Source: an uncultured bacterium (lineage in GTDB: Bacteria; Bacteroidota; Bacteroidia; CAILMK01). Taken from it: a stretch of 64,000 nucleotides of DNA. The position numbers and the translations under genes were made by a program. The notes beneath the pieces are model-generated. The model was given only the letters and a program-made list of their open reading frames with translations, searched no databases and had not been told where the DNA came from. The DNA lies in assembly GCA_903829945.1 (NCBI GenBank), contig CAIKRV010000090.1:1-64000 (forward strand). Reading direction: 5' to 3'. Shown here one piece after another: positions 8,855-17,277 of this stretch; position 1 is the first letter of the stretch; each line of letters opens with the position of its first letter.

Positions 8855-11410
8855 TTAGAACTTGATTTGAATATTAAGGTTAACTCTTCTTGAAGTCAAA
8901 TAATTTGGAATACCCCAATTATTTCCGGCAATATCTTTTACCCACATGTAGGAAATGGTATTGTTAATATTGAACATATTAAATACTTCCAAGCTGGCCC
9001 AAATATTATTAACGTATTTCAGGAAACCATTGCGAGGACCCATAGTATGTCTATTGTAAATTAATCTGGAAAAGCCTATATCGGTACGATAGTAACTTGG
9101 ATAACGCAAGGTATCCTTGTATCTGTTATAATCAGGCGGACCAAAAGGTAAGCCGGTAGCGTAAACAAAGTTCAGGTGAACTCTGTATTTTGGACGACCC
9201 GGTAAATAATCTTGGAAAAACAAGGAAAATCGAACTAATTGGTCAGTTGGTCTGGGAATATATCCGGGATATACTGTTTTAGTTTGTCCGGTGGTAGGAT
9301 CAACTTTAGTATAATAATCATTCTTGATATCTTCCATTGTTTTTAAGAATGATAAGCTAATCCATGATGGGTTTTCCTTTACAAATTCTCCATTTAATTG
9401 AAAATCCAATCCGGTAGCATAACCCACAGCTTCATTTTTTGCAAAATATCGTATTAATACATTATCAATTTCATAGGGGATAATATCCCATAAATACTTA
9501 TAATAAGCTTCGGTAGTAAATTTAAAAGGGCGTTCCCACAAATTAAATGTATAATCACTGCCTAATATTATTTGGGCAGATTTTTGTGCTTTAATATTAG
9601 GATTCAAATTGCCATAAAGGTCGCGCATTTCTCGATAAAAAGGCGGCTGATCATAAATCCCGCCGGCTGCTTTCAATCTCCACGGGGTTCTTAATTTTTT
9701 AACAAGTACTGAATCGGCTAAATTTTGCTCTAATAGATTTTTATTATATTTCAAATTCGGTTCAAAGAAGAATAAAAATCTCGGACTAATAATCATTTCC
9801 TTATTATAATCCCAATAATTGGCACGTGACCCCAAAGTTAAAGTAGCATTATTATCTTTATTTAATAACCAACTATTTTGAACATACCCTGAATAGCGAT
9901 TCCAATTTTGATTATTGCGAGAATAAACATAATTGGAAAGGTTCAAATCCTGACCAGGAATATGATTTCCAATTTGTGGATTATGAGGCACGGAGTAGCC
10001 GGAAGAATCCACATATTTATATTCATTCATTTGATCCTGAATATTTTCATGTTGAAACTTTGCTCCCCACTGCAAATTTAAATTCCGATCATTAGTATGC
10101 CCTCCTTTTACCTCCGTATTTACGATAGTATAATACAAAATATCTCTGGTATGTGTAAAGTATTCTCCTGACCCTAATAATGCTTTTACCTTCCCAAAAT
10201 TGGTGGAAGAAGGATCATTATCCAATTGTCCCAATAAATAATCTCCGCCTACATCTTGTAATTCTCTTTCATCATTTACATAGGCAGCACTGATCCATTC
10301 AATACTATCATGTTTTGATAATCGGTATTTTAGATTTAATCCGTTTAATAAAGTAGAATATTCTAAAATATCCTGACCAAAGTAGGCCACATTCAATTGG
10401 AAACTTTGGGTAGCGGTACCGAATGAAGTAGTCTGTGATTGTGGTTGAGATAAATAATAATTACTACCGTAATAACACAAATAGCTAATATTTAATCGGT
10501 CAGTAATATCATAACTCAACATGCCTTGCACATCTGTAAATTTAGGTTGATAATTGCCTTGTACATTTAAAGAGTTAAGCAAATATTGATTGGTTCTATA
10601 CCTTGCCCCTGCAATATACCTGAATCTGTGATTGGCAGAAGAACCTTCCAAGGTTAATCCGCCACCTAATAAACTGGCATTTATTTTTGCTGCAAAAGTA
10701 TCGGGCTCTTTATAATGAATATCCAAAACGGAGGAAAGCTTATCTCCATATTTCGCATCAAATCCGCCGGATGAAAAATTTAAGTATTCCACCATATCGG
10801 AATTAATTACACTAAGTCCTTCTTGTTGACCGGAGCGCGCAAGTTGCGGCCGGAATATTTCAATGCCATTAATATATACTAAATTTTCATCATAATTACC
10901 GCCACGGACATTGTATTGACTACTTAATTCATTATTCGAGGATACCCCTAAGCCGATCATTTTAATGACGCCCTCTATGCCTCCGGAAGTATTTGGTTGG
11001 GCTTCAAAATCCCGAGGTTTGATGATGCGCATCATCGGTTTTATATTTTTCTTTCCCGTAACGCTTACCTCCTTGGTTTCATATTCGAAAAGCAATTGAG
11101 GGGAAAGCACAAAATTTTCTCCTTCCTTTAAAGGATGAACAGCCACCACCTTTTTTACTTGACTAAAACTAAATTCAATATGTAATTCTTTATTAGGCGG
11201 CACCTCTAGTTGGTAGCTTCCGTCTTGCTGAGAAATAGTACGTTTTTTACCTTTATCGGAACTAATACTGACACCGATATAGGGTCTTTTTAAGGAATCT
11301 AATAAAATACCGCTTACATAAGTTTTGTTTTGTGCTTGTGCCTGAATATTCCAAAAAATATTCAAAACAAAAATCAAGGGTATGCAATATTTACTAAATC
11401 TTAATCTCAT
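8855..11410 (-). CDS. TonB-dependent receptor with N-terminal carboxypeptidase-regulatory-like domain
   Basis: Signal peptide, VSGILLDSLKRPYIGVSI...KKRTISQQDGSYQLEV, plug segment SSQYNVRGGNYDENLVYINGIEI, long beta-barrel. Confidence 0.9.
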   Translation of the reverse strand: MRLRFSKYCIPLIFVLNIFWNIQAQAQNKTYVSGILLDSLKRPYIGVSISSDKGKKRTISQQDGSYQLEVPPNKELHIEFSFSQVKKVVAVHPLKEGENFVLSPQLLFEYETKEVSVTGKKNIKPMMRIIKPRDFEAQPNTSGGIEGVIKMIGLGVSSNNELSSQYNVRGGNYDENLVYINGIEIFRPQLARSGQQEGLSVINSDMVEYLNFSSGGFDAKYGDKLSSVLDIHYKEPDTFAAKINASLLGGGLTLEGSSANHRFRYIAGARYRTNQYLLNSLNVQGNYQPKFTDVQGMLSYDITDRLNISYLCYYGSNYYLSQPQSQTTSFGTATQSFQLNVAYFGQDILEYSTLLNGLNLKYRLSKHDSIEWISAAYVNDERELQDVGGDYLLGQLDNDPSSTNFGKVKALLGSGEYFTHTRDILYYTIVNTEVKGGHTNDRNLNLQWGAKFQHENIQDQMNEYKYVDSSGYSVPHNPQIGNHIPGQDLNLSNYVYSRNNQNWNRYSGYVQNSWLLNKDNNATLTLGSRANYWDYNKEMIISPRFLFFFEPNLKYNKNLLEQNLADSVLVKKLRTPWRLKAAGGIYDQPPFYREMRDLYGNLNPNIKAQKSAQIILGSDYTFNLWERPFKFTTEAYYKYLWDIIPYEIDNVLIRYFAKNEAVGYATGLDFQLNGEFVKENPSWISLSFLKTMEDIKNDYYTKVDPTTGQTKTVYPGYIPRPTDQLVRFSLFFQDYLPGRPKYRVHLNFVYATGLPFGPPDYNRYKDTLRYPSYYRTDIGFSRLIYNRHTMGPRNGFLKYVNNIWASLEVFNMFNINNTISYMWVKDIAGNNWGIPNYLTSRRVNLNIQIKF

Positions 11411-11469
11411 TGTCGAAACATCATATGTTAACGTAAAATGTAGTTACCAAGTCTATGCGTAATTAAATA

Positions 11470-12294
11470 TTAATGAATGAGCCAAATAAATGCTGCTGCA
11501 AAAGGAACAGAAAATAACTGTGCATCAAATCGATCTAAAATTCCCCCATGCCCGGGTAATAAATTACCTGAATCTTTAATATTAAAGCTTCTTTTAAGCC
11601 TGGATTCCACCAAGTCTCCCCATGAACTGAATAAAACAAAAATAAAAGCCAAGCCCATCCATTCCATTTTTGAAAAGGAAAGAATAAAATAATTCAAAAT
11701 AAAACCAACGATGATGGTACAAATGCCACCACCCAAACTTCCTTCCCAAGTTTTCTTTGGCGAAATACTTGGAAAGAGCGGTGTTTTACCAATCATTCTA
11801 CCTACCAAATAAGCAAAGGTATCATTGCTCCAAATCAGCAATAAGCAACCTATTATTTTATAAGGATCATATATTCCATCTACGAAAGCAATGGTAGGAA
11901 AAATTCCCAAAGCCATAGAAATATAGGCGCAGCCAGCCATACTAATGCCTGCTCTAGCAAAAGGAGATTTTCTGGTAGTATAAAGCTCTACAATATAAAA
12001 ACTCAATAATAAAGGTAATAGCAAAATAATAAATCTCCCCGGCAAAATTGAATAACTTACTAATGAAATGTCAAAAAAACATAAAGTGCCGATAAGGGCA
12101 GTAAAACCCATAAACGGCGCATATTTTTTTGCGGCAAAAATCCGTGTATATTCATTTAATGCCAAAATATTTACAATCGTCAGTAAGGATAAAAACACCC
12201 ATTTTCCCAATATGGGTGCGCCTAACATTACGATAATAAATCCTAATCCGGTTATGCCTCTTTTTAATGTTTCACTCATCTCACAATCTTTCAA
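11470..12294 (-). CDS. cdsA: Phosphatidate cytidylyltransferase
   Basis: Polytopic; C-terminal signature SPKKTWEGSLGG...SSWGDLVESRLKRSFNIKDSGNLLPGHGGILDRFD. Confidence 0.95.
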   Translation of the reverse strand: MKDCEMSETLKRGITGLGFIIVMLGAPILGKWVFLSLLTIVNILALNEYTRIFAAKKYAPFMGFTALIGTLCFFDISLVSYSILPGRFIILLLPLLLSFYIVELYTTRKSPFARAGISMAGCAYISMALGIFPTIAFVDGIYDPYKIIGCLLLIWSNDTFAYLVGRMIGKTPLFPSISPKKTWEGSLGGGICTIIVGFILNYFILSFSKMEWMGLAFIFVLFSSWGDLVESRLKRSFNIKDSGNLLPGHGGILDRFDAQLFSVPFAAAFIWLIH

Positions 12295-12313
12295 AAATAT
12301 TTTTTATGGTCCA

Positions 12314-13498
12314 CTAATTTTCGTTGAAATTATCCATTGCTATAATTGCTTTGGCGCGCTCTGCATCCTCCTCAGGAACATAAATCTCAACCGTTCCAAA
12401 TACCGTATATGCTGAATCCTTTTTATTTTTCAATACTGCATTGAGCTCCATGGATTGTAATTTTCCCAAGGTAATTTCAGCTTCCATGGCCTTTGGAGAA
12501 CTAAATACTTTAACCCATTTACCTTCTCCGCTCATATCCGAAGGAAAAATATTTAACGGCACCTCTTCAATAACTTGAGTAGGTTTACAAATTTTATAAA
12601 TAATATACAAGGTTGCTAAGCCTAGAATAATACTGATAAAGGTAAGAAAAGGATGAATGGTTACTTTATCAGGATCTAAATCTACGCCATGATTTTGCGA
12701 AATATAATAGACCAAAACCGAAATGAAATTATTAATAAAGTGGACAAATATATTGATCTTAATATCACCTGTCCAATAGTATAAATACCCTAAAAATACG
12801 CCTAATAACATCCTGGGTAAAAATCCGTAAAATTGAAAATGAATAAAGCTAAAAATAAAACCCGTTAAAAAAATACTGAAATGTACTTTGCGGGTCCAGT
12901 GCAAAATTGAACTTTGTAAAAACCCACGAAAATAAAATTCCTCTGCAATAGCAGGCACTATGGCAATACAAAACACCGTAAACAGAAAAGATGAAAAATC
13001 CGGCATTTTCATAAAAATTTCAGTTACTTGTTTCAGATTATCTTCCGTACCTTTTATTTTATCTTCAATACCCTTTAAAAAAGAAGGAAATACCATTTCT
13101 TGATTAATATGGATGGTCCATTCTAAAAATGGCATCCAAGCAAAAAATGAAATGGTAGCCAATAAAAACATAAATAAAGGCGCATTCTTTTTTAGCCCCA
13201 TCAGACGTCCCGGAGTAGATTTGAAAACAAAAAATGGAAGAAATAAGGCAGGTAAAAGAAAAATTCCAATGGAAGAAATAATTTGAATAATCTTATTTGC
13301 AACAATAATACGCTCGGTACTATTGGTATTTAAAAGATTTAAGTTTTGAGGTTTGATGCCCATCACTAAGGAAACTAAGAAAGTACCGGTTAAAGTAATT
13401 AATAATCCACTGGCAATTGTTAAAAGTACAATACGTCCAATTTGTTTGATTACTTCTGCAGTACTTGGTTTTCTGTCCAAACTGACAATATTTTCCAT
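12314..13498 (-). CDS. CPBP family intramembrane metalloprotease with C-terminal DUF2007-like domain
   Basis: EEFYFRGFLQSSI and FSFIHFQFYGFLPRMLLGVFLGYLYYWTG...HFINN motifs; tail WVKVFSSPKAMEAEITLGKLQSMELNAVLKNKKDS...VEIYVPEEDAERAKAII resembles DUF2007. Confidence 0.85.
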   Translation of the reverse strand: MENIVSLDRKPSTAEVIKQIGRIVLLTIASGLLITLTGTFLVSLVMGIKPQNLNLLNTNSTERIIVANKIIQIISSIGIFLLPALFLPFFVFKSTPGRLMGLKKNAPLFMFLLATISFFAWMPFLEWTIHINQEMVFPSFLKGIEDKIKGTEDNLKQVTEIFMKMPDFSSFLFTVFCIAIVPAIAEEFYFRGFLQSSILHWTRKVHFSIFLTGFIFSFIHFQFYGFLPRMLLGVFLGYLYYWTGDIKINIFVHFINNFISVLVYYISQNHGVDLDPDKVTIHPFLTFISIILGLATLYIIYKICKPTQVIEEVPLNIFPSDMSGEGKWVKVFSSPKAMEAEITLGKLQSMELNAVLKNKKDSAYTVFGTVEIYVPEEDAERAKAIIAMDNFNEN

Positions 13499-13533
13499 AC
13501 TTTCGGCGTAAATTTGTTGGAAATCTTAGCTTG

Positions 13534-13541
13534 CAAAGCTA
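13534..13541 (-). promoter_or_regulatory. Putative -7 element TAGCTTTG upstream of the CPBP gene
   Basis: Reverse complement of caaagcta; matches TAnnTTTG; overlapped by an AGCTAC-N4-GTAGCT inverted repeat. Confidence 0.5.
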
Positions 13542-13619
13542 CTACGGTAGCTAATATGATTGAAGTTTTTCCATCATTTTAACGCAAATTATGATAAATC
13601 AGCTTATAAATAGACTGTT

Positions 13620-14612
13620 TTGGTAAAAATTCGTGACATTTCATTGGGTTCATTCCCTTTGCTCCTTGCACCTATGGAAGATGTGAGTGACCCTCCTTTC
13701 CGTGCAGTTTGCAAACAGAACGGTGCGGATATGATGTACACTGAATTTATTTCATCGGAAGGATTAATTCGTGATGCAGTAAAAAGCCGTAAAAAACTTG
13801 ATATTTTTGAATATGAACGCCCCATTGGAATTCAAATATTTGGCTCAGAAATTTCCAGTATGCGCGAAGCTGCCGAAATTGCTACCGAGGTAAAACCTGA
13901 TTTAATTGATATTAATTATGGTTGCCCGGTTAAAGCGGTAGCTTGCAAAGGTGCAGGTGCCGGTATTCTAAAAGATATTCCAAAAATGGTTGCAATGACC
14001 TCTGCAATTGTGAAAGCCACCCACCTGCCGGTAACAGTAAAAACTAGATTAGGTTGGGATGAAAGCACCAAAAACATTTGCGAAGTTGCTGAAAGACTAC
14101 AAGATATAGGAATCGAGGCGCTTACCATTCATGGAAGGACTCGGGTACAAATGTATAAGGGCGATGCTAATTGGGAATTAATTGGTGAAATTAAAAAAAA
14201 TCCACGCATTCATATTCCCATTTTTGGGAATGGTGATGTAGATACCCCGGAAAAAGCTAAGTTAAACAAAGAACGCTATGGCGTTGATGGTATAATGATT
14301 GGTAGAGCAGCCATTGGTTATCCATGGATTTTCAGAGAAATAAAGCACTTTTTAAATACCGGTGAGTATTTAAACGCTCCTACCCTCCAAGAACGTGTTA
14401 GCACTTGCCGTCAGCATCTTTTAGAAAGTATTCGTTGGAAAGGACCCGTACTTGGCATACTAGAAATGCGCAGACATTATCATTCATACTTTAAAGGCTT
14501 TCCGCATTTCAAACCTTACCGAGAAAAATTAGTACGAATCAATAGCGAGGTGGAATTATTAGCTTTATTGGAAGAAATCAATAATCACTTTGACGAAGTG
14601 TTAATTGCATAA
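13620..14612 (+). CDS. dusB: tRNA-dihydrouridine synthase (DusB family), TTG start
   Basis: LLLAPMEDVSDPPFRAVCKQNGADMMYTEFISSEGL, DINYGCPVKAVACKGAGAGIL, TVKTRLGWDE, ALTIHGRTRVQMYKGDANW, GNGDVDTPEKA, DGIMIGRAAIGYPWIF. Confidence 0.95.
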   Translation: MVKIRDISLGSFPLLLAPMEDVSDPPFRAVCKQNGADMMYTEFISSEGLIRDAVKSRKKLDIFEYERPIGIQIFGSEISSMREAAEIATEVKPDLIDINYGCPVKAVACKGAGAGILKDIPKMVAMTSAIVKATHLPVTVKTRLGWDESTKNICEVAERLQDIGIEALTIHGRTRVQMYKGDANWELIGEIKKNPRIHIPIFGNGDVDTPEKAKLNKERYGVDGIMIGRAAIGYPWIFREIKHFLNTGEYLNAPTLQERVSTCRQHLLESIRWKGPVLGILEMRRHYHSYFKGFPHFKPYREKLVRINSEVELLALLEEINNHFDEVLIA

Positions 14613-14652
14613 TAGCTACTATTATTAATATTGGGGACCATCATCCCTTACC

Positions 14653-16053
14653 ATGAAAAAGTTCCTGCCATATATTCTTCTACCCATTTGTGTAGTTATC
14701 CTTTCAAGGAATAACCCATTTTTTTGGGATACCACATACCATTCCATTTTAGGACAATGGTTTTATGAAAACGGAACCCATGGTTTTATCCTTCCTCTGG
14801 AATTAGATGCCGGGCATCCTCCATTTTTTGGATACTATTTATCCTGTATTTGGAAATTATTTGGAAAAACTTTAACGGTTTCTCATTTGGCTATTCTTCC
14901 GTTTGCCTTGGGAATTTATTGGCAAATGTTTCGTTTAATTCATCGCTACATTCCCAAGGAATATGCAGAGCTTACTGCACTCTTTATCGCATTTGAGCCC
15001 ACTTTATTAGCACAATGTAGTTTGGTTTCCTACGAATTAGTATATGTATTTTTTTATTTACTTGGATTAAATGCCATCATAAGGAAACAAAAAATAATTA
15101 TTAGCCTTTCTCTAATCGGTTTAATCCTGATAAACAGTAGAGGACTATTTGCTATAGGAGCACTTTTCATTACACAACTTATTATTGATTATAAAGAAAA
15201 TAAAACTTCCGGCAATCCAAAAATAGTAAAGTTTGCTAATTTCATTCCATTTATTTTCCCCATAGCCTTAGGTATAGGCTGGTATTCTTACCACTATATG
15301 CAAAGTTCATGGTGGTTTTTAAGCCCGTCTGAAGCCTACCACGGACAAAGAAAAATATTAGGCCTTGGGGGAATCCTGAGAAATGTAGTAATTATTATAT
15401 GGCGCTGCTTAGATTTTGGACGCATCGGTTTATGGATATTACTCCTTATAAGCATTTATCGAACTTATATTAAGAAAATTTATCTGGATAATAATTTCCA
15501 ACGATTACTCATCTATTGTTCCGTACCCTTAATTGTATTTTCTTTAGCATTTATACCATTTTCAAATCCTATTGGGCATCGGTATTACCTAGTGTTTTAC
15601 TTGCTCTTTGTTCCATTTGTAATTTATTCCTTTACCTCCGCTTACCAAGGTAAATTAAAATACATCCTTATAAGTGCTGTAGGTGTTTTATTGCTATCCG
15701 GTCATTTCTGGTTGTATCCTCCAGGAATAGCTATGGGCTGGGATAGTACTTTGGCTCATATACCGTATTTCGAGCTTAGAAAAGCAATGATTAATCATAT
15801 TAAGAAAGAAAATATTCCGTTTAATACCATTGGCACCGTTTTCCCCAATAAAAATACTTTAAAAGAAACTGATTTAGTTGCCGATACTAATCGATTTTCT
15901 AATTTGAATTTAAAGAAAAATCAATATGTTTTGCAATCCAGTATTATGAATGATTTTTCTGATGCCGAATTAAATGAATTAAACGAAAAATGGATCCTTG
16001 TACAAGAGTATAAAAAATCCGGGATTTACATGCGATTATACCATAAGAGATAA
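14653..16053 (+). CDS. Polytopic membrane glycosyltransferase-like protein (GT39/ArnT/PMT-like)
   Basis: Multiple TM helices; early acidic loop LDAGHPPFFGYYLSCIWKLFG typical of GT-C fold enzymes. Confidence 0.6.
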   Translation: MKKFLPYILLPICVVILSRNNPFFWDTTYHSILGQWFYENGTHGFILPLELDAGHPPFFGYYLSCIWKLFGKTLTVSHLAILPFALGIYWQMFRLIHRYIPKEYAELTALFIAFEPTLLAQCSLVSYELVYVFFYLLGLNAIIRKQKIIISLSLIGLILINSRGLFAIGALFITQLIIDYKENKTSGNPKIVKFANFIPFIFPIALGIGWYSYHYMQSSWWFLSPSEAYHGQRKILGLGGILRNVVIIIWRCLDFGRIGLWILLLISIYRTYIKKIYLDNNFQRLLIYCSVPLIVFSLAFIPFSNPIGHRYYLVFYLLFVPFVIYSFTSAYQGKLKYILISAVGVLLLSGHFWLYPPGIAMGWDSTLAHIPYFELRKAMINHIKKENIPFNTIGTVFPNKNTLKETDLVADTNRFSNLNLKKNQYVLQSSIMNDFSDAELNELNEKWILVQEYKKSGIYMRLYHKR

Positions 16054-17223
16054 TTATTCCGATGCAATTTTGAGCTGTTTGCCAAAATCTTTTGTCATCA
16101 ATTCCCATAATATTTTACCCCAAATAATAATGCAAGGTACGGCCTTCAATACATAAGGAATAACCAAATGCATCCTGATATATTTTGGAAATAAATCCGT
16201 AGGTGATAATGAAGTAAAAACAAAGGTGAGAATCAATAAAATCAAATCCATTCGGTTTCTTTTTTCACTAAAATACCAAATAGCCACGCCACTCATCGCT
16301 ACAATAAAGGTAGGTGATTCCGCTTTGTGGTTAAATATAATCACCCATATAAGCACGGAAGCTAAAATGAGCATTCTATAAGACATAAATACATATTGCT
16401 TAATGCGAATAAGTGGTAAAAGCAATAATATCATGCCTATGATGGCCAGTAATGATTTATTAATATCGAGCGCAAACCACGTTTGAAAAAATCCCATGAC
16501 TGATAATCCGATTGATGCTGAATGATCATTACTCAATAATTTTATCCAACTTCCGTAAAGAAATATTAATTGAGAATAGGATACAGCTAATAAAGGTAAG
16601 AAAAATAAAAAGCCCATGCAAAGAGCCGCATACAAAATGGATTTAATTTTATTTGGATAGAGCAGCAAAAGTATAAATCCGGCAAGACTAAAAATTTTGA
16701 TAAAAAATGCCAGGCTTAATAATAAATTTGCCATCAAACTTTTTCCTGATTCCATTTTATTAAAGGCAAAAATCATCAAAGCAGTCATTAAACCATTGCT
16801 CTGACTATTCTGAATGGAAGTAAGTAATTCAAGCAAGATGAAAAGCAAAATAAATACTTTAGCTTTTTGGCTCAAATGCTTAATTTGAAAAATGGCAAAA
16901 TATAAGGTTAATGCATTAATCAAATTCCAAATACACAAACCCGTCATAATATTTAATGCGGAAAAAGGTGCCATCAACAAGGCAAACAAAGGACTATATT
17001 TATAATAATCTTGATGGTCGGAAGGCCACAATTGATACAAATCTCCGCCGGAAACTAAGTGCTGAAAGGAAGTCTTAAATATTAAATAATTATTATAAGA
17101 GGTCCAGCTACTGTCGGGATGATTTTTTAATACCTGTAATATGGAAGCCAAAAGAGTGATAAAAATATACAATCCTAAAATAAACTTAGGATGCATAACT
17201 ATATTTATCAATTTAGCTTTCAT
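16054..17223 (-). CDS. Polytopic GT-C-like membrane protein (DUF2029/GT87-like)
   Basis: Multiple TM helices; FLVSGGDLYQLWPSDHQDYYKYSPLFALLMAPFS-like loop (QHLVSGGDLYQLWPSDHQDYYKYSPLFALLMAPFSAL). Confidence 0.65.
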   Translation of the reverse strand: MKAKLINIVMHPKFILGLYIFITLLASILQVLKNHPDSSWTSYNNYLIFKTSFQHLVSGGDLYQLWPSDHQDYYKYSPLFALLMAPFSALNIMTGLCIWNLINALTLYFAIFQIKHLSQKAKVFILLFILLELLTSIQNSQSNGLMTALMIFAFNKMESGKSLMANLLLSLAFFIKIFSLAGFILLLLYPNKIKSILYAALCMGFLFFLPLLAVSYSQLIFLYGSWIKLLSNDHSASIGLSVMGFFQTWFALDINKSLLAIIGMILLLLPLIRIKQYVFMSYRMLILASVLIWVIIFNHKAESPTFIVAMSGVAIWYFSEKRNRMDLILLILTFVFTSLSPTDLFPKYIRMHLVIPYVLKAVPCIIIWGKILWELMTKDFGKQLKIASE

Positions 17224-17236
17224 ATAATATTTTAAA

Positions 17237-17268
17237 AAGTTAGAGGAGCCTTAGGGCTCCTCTAACTT
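17237..17268 (-). terminator. Rho-independent terminator after the PNGase F-like gene
   Basis: Perfect 14-bp inverted repeat AAGTTAGAGGAGCC-TTAG-GGCTCCTCTAACTT; T-rich on the minus strand after the stem (CTTTTTAAAATATT). Confidence 0.85.
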
Positions 17269-17277
17269 AATTTATTC

